Shown here: one piece after another, positions 8,875 to 18,719 of the stretch
How the letters are laid out: the number at the start of each line of letters is the position of its first letter
Position numbering within the stretch: the stretch's first letter is position 1
Origin: Clostridium sp. BNL1100
Lineage (GTDB): Bacteria > Bacillota > Clostridia > Acetivibrionales > DSM-1351
DNA: 64,000 nt
Direction: 5' to 3'
NCBI RefSeq assembly: GCF_000244875.1
Contig: NC_016791.1
Location: 1,547,501 to 1,611,500, forward strand
Translations under genes and position numbers: made by a program
The notes under the pieces: model-generated
The model's input: the letters and a program-made list of their open reading frames with translations, nothing else
What the model was told of the DNA's origin: nothing
The model's database searches: none

Positions 8875-11043
8875 ATGCAGACTAAGATGCTATTAAAAAA
8901 ACCTGACCAATCGTTGCACAGAAATCCTCTGAATAGCAGTAAAAAGAATAATATGCCGGCTGCAAATAAAAAAAATGTAAGAACAACGGATTACAAGAAA
9001 TTAGTTCAGATAATGGTCAGTAATCCGAATGCCATATCCAGAGAAGAATTTATATTTATACAATCAATAATTGGATACCGGCAGGCAATAGCCATGAGAG
9101 AGGAGGCAATACTCCGTAAAAAGCAAGGAAAGTTGGATGGAAGTAGTATAAATTCCAAAGTTGTGAAAAATTCAAATAACAAAAATCAGGCATCTTCAAA
9201 TACCGGTATGCCCAATAATTTGCGGACAGGGCTTGAAAAGTTATCCGGAGTTGACCTCTCAGACCTAAAAGTTCATAAAAACTCTGATAAACCACAGCAA
9301 ATTGGAGCTTTGGCGTATACACAGGGAAGTGATATACATATTGCTCCAGGACAGGAAAAACATCTTCCTCATGAAGGTTGGCACGCTGTACAGCAAATGC
9401 AGGGGAAAGTACGCCCTACTATACAAATGAAAACGGATTTACTTGTGAGCCATGATAATGAGCTTGAAAAAGAAGCAGATATTATGGGAAGTAAGGCTAA
9501 AAAAGAGGGCTCCAAAAGTAACACATTTCAGTACCCAAAATCTCCAAAACCACAATCAGGTCATAACGCTAGAGTTATTCAGGGGTTTGGATTTAATCCT
9601 GGTAAACTGGCAGGGAATATAGTAAAAAAAGTAGCTAAAGCTGGTTCATCGGGTATAAAAACAGTAGGCAATGCAGTTAAACATGCAGCAAAAGCGGGAT
9701 CAAACGGAATTAAAGCAGTTGGAAATATAGTTCAACATGCAGCAAAAGCAGGAGCAAACGGAATTAAAGCAGTTGGAAATATAGTTAAACACGCAGCAAA
9801 AACAGGGGCAAACGGAATAAAAGCGGTAGGAAATATAGTCAAACATGCAGCAAAAACAGGGGCAAACGGAATAAAAGCGGTAGGAAATATAGTCAAACAT
9901 GCAGCAAAAACAGGAGCAAACGGAATAAAAGCAGTAGGAAATATAGTAAAGCACGCAGCAAAAACAGGGGCAAACGGAATAAAAGCGGTTGGAAACCTAG
10001 TAAAACATACAGCTAAAGCAGGGGCCAGCGGAATAAAAACGTTAGGAAAAATAGTAAAACACGGAGTAAAGCAAGGAATAAAAGGATTAAAATCTGTAGG
10101 CAGTTTAGTGAAAAAAGGTGCGAAGCTAGGGGCAAAGGGTTTAAAAACAGCACTAAATGTTGTAAAGCAAGGGGTTAAATTAGGTGCTAAGGCAGGAACA
10201 AAAGTTATAAAGAAAGCAAAGAGTGTTGCAAAGCAAGCAACGGGAGCATTTTCAAACCTTAAGAAGAGATTTGGTAAATTAGTAGATTTTGCAAAAAAAG
10301 AAGTTTATCAAACAGTTAAAAAGAATCCCTTGGCATTTGTAAAAGGAGTACTAGAAACTGGGAAATCTGGAATACAATTTGGCCGAAGCCTATATGAAAA
10401 TTTTACTAAAAATGATAATATGAAATGGAACGATAAAATAATGGATGCTGCTAAAGATACTTCTCTATATAAGAGTTTTGTCAAGAAAACTCAAAGTGGA
10501 GCTTGGCAGGAGTTATTTGACGTAGGTGGCTTTGACAGAGACAAAAATGGAGTTTATCATGCACAACAAGATGCACTGCAGCAATACGGCGGTTACAATG
10601 ACCTTTACGATATTGTTTTTGATTTTGCTACCAGTATGAGAAGAGAAAAATATGATTATAAAGTTGGGGAAAAAGAATATATTGTTTGGTTATGGAAAGG
10701 AGATTATCTGAATCTTGGGGCAGGAGCAGAGATAGGTATATATACCGGAGGAGAACCCCATTGGTTTTCAGATGTGGATAATGCCATGCCAATGACACTA
10801 TCTTTAAGAGATAAAGAAGGAAACAATATTTTCGAGTGGGACCCAAAGAAGAAAAATTGGTGGTGCACGGGATTTAATCCAAATTACCCAGATAAAAAAG
10901 CGGAAGATCTTATTTCAGTAGGAACTATAGACTTTTCAGGACATTTGGATATGTGGGAAGCTTTCTATAAAAAATATGATGGATTTTATCCATGGAAATT
11001 TTACCCAGATAAACATATTGCTGAATTTGAATGGAAAAATTAG
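8875..11043 (+). CDS. eCIS-core (DUF4157) protein with 18-residue repeats and DUF4474 C-terminus
   Basis: I place the start at the ATG at 8875, preceded by GGGAGTG (722 aa). A short basic N-terminus leads to a DUF4157/eCIS-core domain (about residues 115-181) containing HEGWH, the HExxH signature of that family. Next come about nine 18-residue repeats built on VGNIVKHAAKTGANGIKA (about 245-400), degrading into a Lys/Ala/Gly-rich stretch to about 450. The C-terminal 240 residues match DUF4474 in character (FDRDKNGVYHAQQDALQQY, then WKGDYLNLGAGAEIGIY). DUF4157 domains are known from cargo and toxins of extracellular contractile injection systems and from polymorphic toxins. No injection-system genes are in the window. 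A lipoprotein gene follows after 11 bp and may encode an immunity protein. Function is inferred. Confidence 0.75.
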   Translation: MQTKMLLKKPDQSLHRNPLNSSKKNNMPAANKKNVRTTDYKKLVQIMVSNPNAISREEFIFIQSIIGYRQAIAMREEAILRKKQGKLDGSSINSKVVKNSNNKNQASSNTGMPNNLRTGLEKLSGVDLSDLKVHKNSDKPQQIGALAYTQGSDIHIAPGQEKHLPHEGWHAVQQMQGKVRPTIQMKTDLLVSHDNELEKEADIMGSKAKKEGSKSNTFQYPKSPKPQSGHNARVIQGFGFNPGKLAGNIVKKVAKAGSSGIKTVGNAVKHAAKAGSNGIKAVGNIVQHAAKAGANGIKAVGNIVKHAAKTGANGIKAVGNIVKHAAKTGANGIKAVGNIVKHAAKTGANGIKAVGNIVKHAAKTGANGIKAVGNLVKHTAKAGASGIKTLGKIVKHGVKQGIKGLKSVGSLVKKGAKLGAKGLKTALNVVKQGVKLGAKAGTKVIKKAKSVAKQATGAFSNLKKRFGKLVDFAKKEVYQTVKKNPLAFVKGVLETGKSGIQFGRSLYENFTKNDNMKWNDKIMDAAKDTSLYKSFVKKTQSGAWQELFDVGGFDRDKNGVYHAQQDALQQYGGYNDLYDIVFDFATSMRREKYDYKVGEKEYIVWLWKGDYLNLGAGAEIGIYTGGEPHWFSDVDNAMPMTLSLRDKEGNNIFEWDPKKKNWWCTGFNPNYPDKKAEDLISVGTIDFSGHLDMWEAFYKKYDGFYPWKFYPDKHIAEFEWKN
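9607..10228 (+). repeat. 54-bp tandem coding repeats
   Basis: In-frame tandem copies of a 54-bp unit encode the 18-residue repeat of the eCIS-core protein. The copies between about 9770 and 9980 are almost identical at the DNA level (for example GGGGCAAACGGAATAAAAGC recurs), implying recent expansion, while those after about 10030 are degenerate. Confidence 0.85.
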
Positions 11044-11054
11044 GGAGGATTATT

Positions 11055-11600
11055 ATGAAAATTAAAAAAATATTATTATTTACAACAATTATCGGACTTT
11101 CTTTAGGGTTGTCATCGTGCGGATCCTTCAGCTCTAGGCTTATAAGAAATGATGAAAAAACCGCCGATGCACGTTTTAAAAATATAATTGAAGCAATAGA
11201 AAAGAAAGATAAGGAGGGACTGAAAAAAATGTTCTCTCCCAATGCACTGAAAGAGGCAAAAGATATTGATGATGGAATTGAATACATAATGAAATTCTAT
11301 AAAGGTAAAATGAAATCAAGGGATGAGGGCACCGTAATAACATCTGATTCAAAAAATGAAGGTGTAAAGAAGAGTGAACTAAGATGTGGATACACAGTTA
11401 CAACTGATGAAGATACTTACATAGTATTTTTTATAGACCAGATAGTAAATACAAAAAGCACTGATAATATTGGGCTTTATATGTTACAAATAATAAAAGA
11501 GTCAGACAAGAAAAAAGAATTTGATGGTGGGGGAGAAAAGACAAGGTGTGCCGGAATTTACAGACCCCAAAATACTACGATGAAAGAGGAAAGTAAATGA
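11055..11600 (+). CDS. DUF5104-like lipoprotein, possible immunity protein
   Basis: Translation from the ATG at 11055 (GGGAGG upstream) gives a 181-residue lipoprotein. A hydrophobic signal ends in the lipobox LSSC, after which the cysteine would be lipidated and anchored on the outer face of the membrane. The mature part (DARFKNIIEAIEKKDKEGLKKMFSP, later a DTYIVFFID strand and an AGIYRP end) resembles DUF5104. It starts 11 bp after the eCIS-core gene and overlaps the next methyltransferase gene by ATGA, so the three are one transcription unit. An extracellular immunity or accessory role for the preceding toxin-like protein is a reasonable inference. Confidence 0.65.
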   Translation: MKIKKILLFTTIIGLSLGLSSCGSFSSRLIRNDEKTADARFKNIIEAIEKKDKEGLKKMFSPNALKEAKDIDDGIEYIMKFYKGKMKSRDEGTVITSDSKNEGVKKSELRCGYTVTTDEDTYIVFFIDQIVNTKSTDNIGLYMLQIIKESDKKKEFDGGGEKTRCAGIYRPQNTTMKEESK

Positions 11601-12397
11601 GTGATACTAGTATAAAAAACGCCAAGCGTTTTTTAGGATTTGCTGATACATATGATACTGCAAGACCACAGTTACCTTTGTATCCGATTAATGTAATTAA
11701 GAACTATTTAGGGAAAATACCTGACTTGGTGGTAGACTTAGGTTGTGGGACCGGTTTATCTACACTAATTTGGGAAAATAATTGCAGTAAAATAATCGGA
11801 ATAGAACCAAGCGATGACATGATTAATGTTGCAAGAACAAAGCAAATATGCGGAGTCGAATTTGTTAAAGCCTACTCTCATGACACCGGTCTGTCTGACA
11901 GCATTGCTGATGTTGTTATCTGTTCGCAATCATTTCATTGGATGGAACCAAAAAAAACACTTAGTGAAGTGAACAGAATATTAGCTCCAAATGGTATTTT
12001 TGCAACAATTGACTGTGATTGGCCACCTATAAGTCATTGGGAGGTTGAACAGTCATATAAAAAATTATTTAACAAAGTAAGTATTATTGAAAATGAAAAT
12101 AAAGAGCTGCAAGATAATCATTTTAGATGGGATAAAAATAAGCACTTATTAAATATTGAGAGCTGTGGTTATTTTAGATATACCCGGGAGATTGTTTTTA
12201 AAAATACTGAAAAATATACGGCGAGAAGACTTATTAATATTGCTTTAAGTCAAGGCGGCTTACAGAGTATTTTAAGGAAAATACCTGAGGCTATTACTCC
12301 TGAGATAGACAGTTATAAAGAAAAAGTCTTTGAAATATTTGGTGACAAAGAATTCAATATTGACTTCTGTTATAGAATGCGTATTGGTATAAAATAA
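11597..12397 (+). CDS. Class I SAM-dependent methyltransferase
   Basis: A 266-residue methyltransferase with motif I VVDLGCGTGLST (about 47-58), the acidic post-II residue in IIGIEPSDDM (about 73-82) and the motif IV-V region VVICSQSFHWMEP, typical of Methyltransf_11 small-molecule methylases. It overlaps the lipoprotein stop by four bases (ATGA). The substrate is unknown. Its link with the toxin-like unit may be accidental, since such methyltransferases are common accessory genes. Confidence 0.8.
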   Translation: MSDTSIKNAKRFLGFADTYDTARPQLPLYPINVIKNYLGKIPDLVVDLGCGTGLSTLIWENNCSKIIGIEPSDDMINVARTKQICGVEFVKAYSHDTGLSDSIADVVICSQSFHWMEPKKTLSEVNRILAPNGIFATIDCDWPPISHWEVEQSYKKLFNKVSIIENENKELQDNHFRWDKNKHLLNIESCGYFRYTREIVFKNTEKYTARRLINIALSQGGLQSILRKIPEAITPEIDSYKEKVFEIFGDKEFNIDFCYRMRIGIK

Positions 12398-12465
12398 ATT
12401 GGTTATTTATGTTTTATTTCGAAGTATAAATAATAATTTGGATTTGAAATAGGAGTGATATTTGT

Positions 12466-12858
12466 ATGGGTATTTTGTCTGGCAGTGTACATACAGGGTT
12501 ATTTGTTGAAGATATCGTAAAGATGGTGGCGTTTTACAGAGATATACTGGGCTTTGAAACAGATTGGGACGGAGGACCATTTGCAAGTTTCAAAGTAAAA
12601 GATGGCGGGTTGTTTATGTTCGATAGGAAACAATTTGCCGTGTCTATGAATAAACCTTATTACCCACCAAAAGGATTTAATCAGACAATGGAAATTGGAA
12701 TAGGTGTTCCTACTAAAGCTGATGTGGATAGAGAATATGAACGACTAACGGCACTTGGTGTTCAATCACTGACAGGTGAGCCAGTTACCCAACAGTGGGG
12801 ACAAAGAAATTTTTGGATAGCTGACCCTGAAGGTAATTATATTGAAATTGGTTGTTAA
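12466..12858 (+). CDS. VOC-family (glyoxalase/bleomycin-resistance-like) protein
   Basis: A 130-residue protein with two beta-alpha-beta-beta-beta halves of the vicinal-oxygen-chelate fold: HTGLFVEDIVKMVAFYRDILGFE at the N-terminus and FWIADPEGNYIEIG at the end, which supplies the conserved metal-side Glu. Members bind a divalent metal and act as lyases, dioxygenases or drug-binding proteins. It has its own spacing from the methyltransferase (68 bp) and a GGAGTG ribosome binding site. Specific activity cannot be told. Confidence 0.8.
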   Translation: MGILSGSVHTGLFVEDIVKMVAFYRDILGFETDWDGGPFASFKVKDGGLFMFDRKQFAVSMNKPYYPPKGFNQTMEIGIGVPTKADVDREYERLTALGVQSLTGEPVTQQWGQRNFWIADPEGNYIEIGC

Positions 12859-13057
12859 TTTTGGCTACCTGCTATATTAAGTAGAAGTCTATTGACATTT
12901 TAAGTATAATTTGATAAATTCAAACCATAAATAATATATTTTTACATTTCAAAATTAGATTAATATCTTTTGCAGTTACTCATATCTAAATTTTCAATAA
13001 TAAAACTTACAATTTTATAGAAATTTGTCTGATGACCAATATATGGAGGCGATAATA

Positions 13058-15604
13058 ATGAAGTACTTTAAAAAGGTATGCATTACTCTGGCTGCTTTGC
13101 TTATCAGTACCGTTTTTGCTGCCGGTATAGGGACGCAATCTGTAAATGCAGCATCAACAACTATTCCATGCAGACAGCTTGAACGTCTGGATAGGGGAAT
13201 TGTAGCTATTAATCAGGGAAATGGGAAGGTTTATGTGGGCTGGCGTCTTCTTGGGATAGAACCCGGTAATATTGCATTCAATCTTTACCGTAAAACAGCC
13301 GGTGGCATGGAAGTTAAACTCAATAGCTCACCCATTATATCCAGTACAAATTATGTTGATAACGGTGTTGATACGACAAAGGATAACACTTATACAGTAA
13401 AAACTGTTTTAAACGGAATTGAGAGTAGTGAAAGTGAACAGTATACTTTGGCTGCAAATACTCCTGTCAGACAGTATATTCCTTTAAAATTAAAATCCCT
13501 TCCCACCGGATATTATACAATGCATGTAAATGTGGGTGACCTTGATGGGGACGGAAAATATGACTATATAGTAAAGCGTATGAATGAGGACAGGTCTCCT
13601 GTGCAGGTAGAGGCCTATAAATCAGACGGAACATTTTTATGGCGTATTGATCTCGGGCCAAATATCGAAACATATAACACAGCCATGACTTCACCTTTGA
13701 TTGTATCGGATTTAAATAGTGACGGAAAGGCGGAAGTCCTTTTAAAAACCGGTGAAAGCACCAGATTTGGTGATGGTACCTTAATCGGGGACACAAATAA
13801 TGACGGGGTAACTAACTATTGTAATACAGCATCAACAAGTTACCAGGTTCTATCAGGCCCCGAATTTATTTCTGTAGTTGATGGAATGACAGGTAAAGAG
13901 CTAAGCAGAGCAGATTTTATTGCAAGAGGAAAAGTAACAGACTGGGGAGATGACTATGGGAACCGTGCAAGCTTTATTTTTATGACAGTTGCATATCTGG
14001 ACGGCATTCACCCAAGTGTAGTAATGTCAAGAGGCCCCGGTAACGTTATGAAAGTTGAAGCGTGGGATTTCAAGGATGGAAAGCTTAGTCAGCGATGGAA
14101 ATGGGATGCCCGGAATCAAACTCTTCCGTCGGGTAAGCACTTTCCTGATTTCCACGCTATACGTGCAGTAGATGTAGATAAGGACGGTAAAGATGAAATA
14201 TCCTGGGGAGGTTCAATGCTGGATGATAACGGAACCTTGCTTTACGCCACTGAACTTGAACATGGAGACCGGTTCATAATAGGGGATATTGACCCTGAAA
14301 GGGACGGCTTGGAATGCTATGCTATACAGCAAAACAACAAGGATCTTTTAGGGGCGGCCATATATGACGCTGATAATGGTACCATGATTAAAAAAATGTA
14401 TATGAGCGCAGTCGGTGATGTAGGAAGAGGGGATTGCGCTGATATTGATCCAAACTACAAGGGGATGGAATGCTGGTCTACACTTGAGAATTTATACAAC
14501 TGTAAGGGTGAGGCTATCGGAACAGAAAAATCTTTTCCATTCTTGAGTATATGGTGGGATGGGGATTTGCTCCGGGAATTTTTTATAGGTGTTGACTCAA
14601 ATGGTTTTAATGCGGCAATCAACAAATGGAATTACACTACAAAAACCAGCAATCGGTTATACTCTGTTTATCAGGAGGGGGTTAAGTCAACATATGCAGG
14701 CAGACCGCCTTTCTATGGTGACATTATGAGTGACTGGCGTGAGGAAGTAATTCTTGAAACCACAGACAATACTGAGCTTCGTATTTACACTACAACCATT
14801 CCAACGAACTACCGGATATATACCCTGATGCATAACCCGGCATACAGGAATTCCGTAGATGTTAAGGGCTACCTGTCTTCTGTTTACCCTGATTATTATC
14901 TGGGCGAAGGTATGTCAACGCCACCGGCTCCTAATATTTCAACAGGGGATGGAGAATTAATAAAATCACTAAGGGTCAACGATTCAAACAATGCAGCTGA
15001 CTGGTACATACAATCGAATTTGCAAGTTGGTGATACAGTTTATGGAGATAGAACATATAAATATACAAAAATTCCTCAGAGTGTTGCAGGTTCGGAATGG
15101 ATAAGGACTGCATGTGATTCTAAAAGCTATTTATCTGAGGAAGCGTATTTTACCGCAAAAAAGGACATTTCGGTTTATATTGGTTTGGATTCAAGAATTA
15201 CCAGTATCCCGTCATGGCTAAGCGACTGGACAAAAACAGGAGAAACAATAAGCGATGATAACACAATTATCTTCAACCTGTACAAAAAGGATTTTACTTC
15301 CGGCTCTGTTGTGAGGCTTGGAACTAATGGGGGGTCTTCCAGTTTTGTGAATTATACAGTTATTGTTAAGCCAAACACGGCACCTGCTTTTCTTTATGGT
15401 GATGTAAACGGAGACGGTATTGTGGATGTTCTGGATTACAGTACCATGAGAAGTTATCTTCTACAGATAACCAATTCAATGCCCTCTTCATATTGGCAGA
15501 AGGCGGGAGATTTGAATTCCGACGGTGCTATAGACAGTATGGATTATTTGTATCTGAAAATGTACTTGTTGGGGACAATTGATTCGCTTCCTATTTCGAC
15601 ATAA
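13058..15604 (+). CDS. Cellulosomal PL11 rhamnogalacturonan lyase with dockerin
   Basis: An exported pectin-degrading lyase. The ATG at 13058 is chosen because GGAGGCGATAATA precedes it; the signal peptide follows (to about residue 31, VNA-A). The catalytic part shows the PL11 hallmarks: an N-terminal PCRQLERLDRGIVAI block and the beta-propeller with repeated calcium-loop elements such as GDLDGDGKYDYIVKR and DVDKDGKDEISWGG. A beta-sandwich domain spans about 640-775. A two-repeat type I dockerin starts near residue 780 (GDVNGDGIVDVLD and GDLNSDGAIDSMD). The family eliminates between galacturonate and rhamnose in rhamnogalacturonan I. Confidence 0.88.
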   Translation: MKYFKKVCITLAALLISTVFAAGIGTQSVNAASTTIPCRQLERLDRGIVAINQGNGKVYVGWRLLGIEPGNIAFNLYRKTAGGMEVKLNSSPIISSTNYVDNGVDTTKDNTYTVKTVLNGIESSESEQYTLAANTPVRQYIPLKLKSLPTGYYTMHVNVGDLDGDGKYDYIVKRMNEDRSPVQVEAYKSDGTFLWRIDLGPNIETYNTAMTSPLIVSDLNSDGKAEVLLKTGESTRFGDGTLIGDTNNDGVTNYCNTASTSYQVLSGPEFISVVDGMTGKELSRADFIARGKVTDWGDDYGNRASFIFMTVAYLDGIHPSVVMSRGPGNVMKVEAWDFKDGKLSQRWKWDARNQTLPSGKHFPDFHAIRAVDVDKDGKDEISWGGSMLDDNGTLLYATELEHGDRFIIGDIDPERDGLECYAIQQNNKDLLGAAIYDADNGTMIKKMYMSAVGDVGRGDCADIDPNYKGMECWSTLENLYNCKGEAIGTEKSFPFLSIWWDGDLLREFFIGVDSNGFNAAINKWNYTTKTSNRLYSVYQEGVKSTYAGRPPFYGDIMSDWREEVILETTDNTELRIYTTTIPTNYRIYTLMHNPAYRNSVDVKGYLSSVYPDYYLGEGMSTPPAPNISTGDGELIKSLRVNDSNNAADWYIQSNLQVGDTVYGDRTYKYTKIPQSVAGSEWIRTACDSKSYLSEEAYFTAKKDISVYIGLDSRITSIPSWLSDWTKTGETISDDNTIIFNLYKKDFTSGSVVRLGTNGGSSSFVNYTVIVKPNTAPAFLYGDVNGDGIVDVLDYSTMRSYLLQITNSMPSSYWQKAGDLNSDGAIDSMDYLYLKMYLLGTIDSLPIST

Positions 15605-15645
15605 GTGTGTTTAGAATAAACTACATAAGAGTATATCGAAAAAAC

Positions 15646-15675
15646 GGGGTTGGTAGCGAAAAGGCTGCCTACCCC
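15646..15675 (+). terminator. Rho-independent terminator after the PL11 gene
   Basis: GGGGTTGGTAGC pairs with GCTGCCTACCCC (two G-T pairs) around a GAAAAG loop, followed by a T-rich tract. Confidence 0.75.
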
Positions 15676-15840
15676 TTCTTTTGTGCTTTTTGCTAGATGC
15701 AGTATAAGCAATAACTTATAAATATTATAATCATTATTTTAGAAAGTATAAAATTTTATGATAAATTAGTACCAAAAATAATATTTTTTTACAAATAATT
15801 TAAGAGTATAAATATATTATTAAGAAAAGGAGGTATTATT

Positions 15841-17253
15841 ATGTTTAAATCCAAATCGTTAAAATTATTTTTTCTGGCTGCGGTTGTTACCTTGATAACT
15901 GTATTTTCCAGTCTGAGTTCAGGAGTATCGGCTGCATCTCTGACAAACGATTTTAATCAATTAAACCAATCTCAAATTGTTTCGGAAATGGGCGCCGGAT
16001 AGAATCTGGGAAATCAGATGGAGGCTAATATTGACGGTATGCCATGGGAAGATGCCTGGGGTAATCCTAAAATCACACAAGCTCTTATTACTAAAATAAA
16101 GTCATTGGGCTTCAAAACAATTCGTATTCCAATATCATATTTAAAAAAAATAGGGGCTGCACCGGATTATACAATTGATGCTGCGTGGCTGGCGAGAATT
16201 AAAGAAGTTGTCGATTACGCCTTCAATGAGGGCATGTATGTAGTTATAAACATGCATGGAGACGGCTATAACACAATTACCGGTTCATGGCTGCTTGTAA
16301 ATTCCAATGATCAGGCAACTATTAAAGCTAAATATCAAAAAGTATGGCAGCAGATTGCAAATACATTTGTAAATTACGATGAGCATTTAATTTTTGAATC
16401 TATGAACGAAGAATTTGACGGTAATTATAGCAATCCAAACCCTACATACTATGCAAATCTGAATGCCTATAATCAGATATTTGTGGACACCGTACGACAA
16501 ACCAGCGGAAATAACAGTGCAAGGTGGTTGCTGATTCCCGGCTGGAATACCAATATTGATTATACAACAGGCAACTTTGGATTTGTTCTACCGACAGACA
16601 CCTACAGGTCTGCTACAATTCCAAGCTCAGAAAAGAGAATAATGATATCTGTTCACTATTATTCGCCATGGGATTTTTGTGGAGATAATTCAGGAACAAT
16701 AACACAGTGGGGAGCAACGGCTACAGACAATTACAGAAAATCAACCTGGGGTCAGGAAGACTATATGGATTCCCAGCTTAAGGCCATGTATGATAAATTC
16801 GTAACACAAGGATACCCATTTGTTGTGGGCGAATGGGGCGCAGTAGATAAAACAAGTGCAGATTCTACTAATAATAAATATCGTCAGATATTTGCTAAAA
16901 CAATTTGTTCGTATTGCAAAAAATATGGCGGTGTTCCCATTGTCTGGGATAATAACTACAACCAAGCCTATGGATTTGGTTTGCTTGACAGGAAAACCAT
17001 GACTGTAACACAACAAGGAATTATTGATGCAATAATGAGCGGAATGGGCACAGGCGGCACAGGTATTATGGGAGATATTAACGGGGATAATATGATAGAT
17101 GCTCTTGATGTTGCAATGTTTAAGCAATATCTTCTGGGAAAGATAACTGTCACCCCGGAGGTTTTCCATGTAATGGATATGAATGCTGATAACAGTGTGG
17201 ATGCCATTGACTTTGCATTGTTAAAAAAATTGATATTAGGTCCAATTTATTAA
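15841..17253 (+). pseudogene. GH5 endoglucanase-like cellulosomal gene interrupted by one amber codon
   Basis: A 470-codon frame starts at the ATG at 15841 after AAGGAGGT, with a signal peptide ending near VSA-A. Codon 54 is TAG (16000-16002) where the conserved GH5 motif G-W-N-L-G-N demands tryptophan (TGG), so a single G-to-A change explains the interruption. Everything downstream is intact: acid/base Glu190 in ESMNEEFDG, nucleophile Glu331 in VVGEWGA, and a C-terminal dockerin (about 410-467). Internal starts, such as the ATG at 16018, would lack the signal peptide. Either a fresh nonsense mutation, a sequencing error, or readthrough; the first two are more likely. Confidence 0.85.
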
Positions 17254-17282
17254 AATAAATAAAACGCATAAATCATGAGTAA

Positions 17283-17320
17283 AAAACAAGGTGCTAGAAG
17301 GAAACTAGCACCTTGTTTTT
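17283..17320 (+). terminator. Strong rho-independent terminator after the GH5 gene
   Basis: AAACAAGGTGCTAG pairs perfectly with CTAGCACCTTGTTT around AAGGAAA, followed by T-rich sequence. Confidence 0.9.
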
Positions 17321-17403
17321 TCTTTATGAATCAAAATAACCTTGTTAGAACAAAATAATGTAAAAATAATTGCATTAATAAAATTCCCGAAGGAAGGATT
17401 ATT

Positions 17404-18399
17404 GTGGATACAATTAAAGAATTTAAGAAAGTAGGAACTCATAGCGGTAAATTTCATGCTGATGAAGTAATGGCAACGGCTATACTCAAACAAATATTTG
17501 AAATTGAGTTGACCAGAACCAGAGACCCGGAGATACTTGAAAAACAGGATTTAATATATGATATTGGTAATGGTGAGTTTGACCATCATCAATTGGAAAA
17601 AGAGTACCGGGACAATGGTACTCCATACGCTGCTTGCGGACTGATATGGAGAAAGTTCGGAAGGCAAGGGATATTATCAAAGCACCCTGAAGTATCTGAA
17701 AATGAAGTTGAAATTATTTTCAGATATGTAGATGCGGTACTGATAGAGGGAATTGATGCAGCGGATAACGGTATCAGAACAACAGAGAACATCATTCCTA
17801 CTATGTGCATATCCTCTATTATTGGTGGCTATAACCCTACATGGGATTCCCCCGAATCAGTAGATGCGGCCTTTAACGACGCAGTAGGTTTTGCGGAAGA
17901 TATACTGGAAAATTTAATAGATCAAAAGGTTTCAACACTTAAAGCGAAGACTTTTGTAATCGAGGCTTACAATAATCGTACAAGGCCGGAACTGTTAATA
18001 TTAGATAACTCTTATCCATGGGAACGTACATTAAAAGAAATTGATATAAATAAAGAAGTTCTCTTTGTAATTTATCCAAAGGAAGAAGGCTTCTATATAC
18101 AAACTGTTCGTGAGTACGGTGAAGTACGTAGGGACAGAAAAAGTCTTCCAGAGGAGTGGGCTGGGAAAAGAGAAGAGGAACTGGGCCGTATTATTGGCAT
18201 AAAAGATGCGGTCTTTTGCCATACATCAAGATTTATAGCTAAAGCAGGTTCATTTGATAGTATATTGAGAATGGCGGATATAGCTATTTCAAAGCCTGAA
18301 CCAAAGATAGAAAACAGGGTTGCAGATAGAAATATTTTTGATATTTTAAGGTTAATTTTACAAAATAAATTAGTGATTAAGATCAGAAGAAATAGATAA
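17404..18399 (+). CDS. MYG1-family (UPF0160) metal-dependent protein
   Basis: A 331-residue protein starting at a GTG preceded by GAAGGA. It carries the MYG1/DHH-like signature: THSGKFHADEVMATA near the N-terminus (His and Asp metal ligands), DIGNGEFDHHQ with the DHH motif near residue 60, and TPYAACGLIW after it. Eukaryotic MYG1 is a 3'-5' RNA exonuclease; bacterial members are presumed phosphoesterases or nucleases of the same superfamily. The gene stands alone downstream of a strong terminator. It is convergent with a small zinc-ribbon gene. Confidence 0.85.
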   Translation: MDTIKEFKKVGTHSGKFHADEVMATAILKQIFEIELTRTRDPEILEKQDLIYDIGNGEFDHHQLEKEYRDNGTPYAACGLIWRKFGRQGILSKHPEVSENEVEIIFRYVDAVLIEGIDAADNGIRTTENIIPTMCISSIIGGYNPTWDSPESVDAAFNDAVGFAEDILENLIDQKVSTLKAKTFVIEAYNNRTRPELLILDNSYPWERTLKEIDINKEVLFVIYPKEEGFYIQTVREYGEVRRDRKSLPEEWAGKREEELGRIIGIKDAVFCHTSRFIAKAGSFDSILRMADIAISKPEPKIENRVADRNIFDILRLILQNKLVIKIRRNR

Positions 18400-18410
18400 A
18401 GAGAGTGAAA

Positions 18411-18432
18411 GCCAGCGTCTTTCGGCGCTGGC
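18411..18432 (+). terminator. Intergenic hairpin, copy 1
   Basis: GCCAGCG-TCTTTCGG-CGCTGGC forms a 7-bp GC-rich stem between convergent genes. The same hairpin with extended arms recurs at 23455-23482. There is no strong T tract, so termination is plausible but not certain. Confidence 0.5.
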
Positions 18433-18449
18433 GGGCACATTAAGAAAAG

Positions 18450-18719
18450 CTACTTCATAACTTGGTTATCTTTGTTTACTTTTACTGCTTCAAAAATAGT
18501 TTCTTCTGAACAAGCCGGACATTTAATTCTTAGCCCATAAATAATGGCAATTTTAATATTACCCGCAGTTTTTATATAATCAGAATCACAAATGCTTTTA
18601 CAATTTGTACAGCGTAAATTATAGTTTTTTGTTAATGAAGAGTTCCATTTAAATATAATTAGGATAGAAATTATGCTTCCTAAAAGAATAATTGATCCAA
18701 ATATTATTATAAAACTCAT
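18450..18719 (-). CDS. Membrane-anchored zinc-ribbon protein, 89 aa
   Basis: One N-terminal membrane helix (residues 3-25) is followed by a small domain with two Cys pairs, CTNC and CPAC, separated by about 35 residues, a spacing compatible with a zinc ribbon. The ATG at 18719 is preceded by AAGGAG on the minus strand. No homologue is recognised by name; similar small membrane zinc ribbons are frequent in clostridia. Confidence 0.6.
   Translation of the reverse strand: MSFIIIFGSIILLGSIISILIIFKWNSSLTKNYNLRCTNCKSICDSDYIKTAGNIKIAIIYGLRIKCPACSEETIFEAVKVNKDNQVMK

Noticed and set aside
9700-9954. Minus-strand Cys/Tyr/Phe-rich reading frame
   Set aside because: It is the antisense shadow of the 18-residue repeats, repeats itself accordingly and has no ribosome binding site.
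9607-10228. CRISPR-like repeats
   Set aside because: The period is 54 bp without unique spacers and stays in frame inside an intact gene; it is a coding tandem repeat.
16000-16002. Programmed amber decoding (pyrrolysine-like)
   Set aside because: The site is a conserved tryptophan one base from TGG, and no pyrrolysine genes are in the window; a point mutation is simpler.
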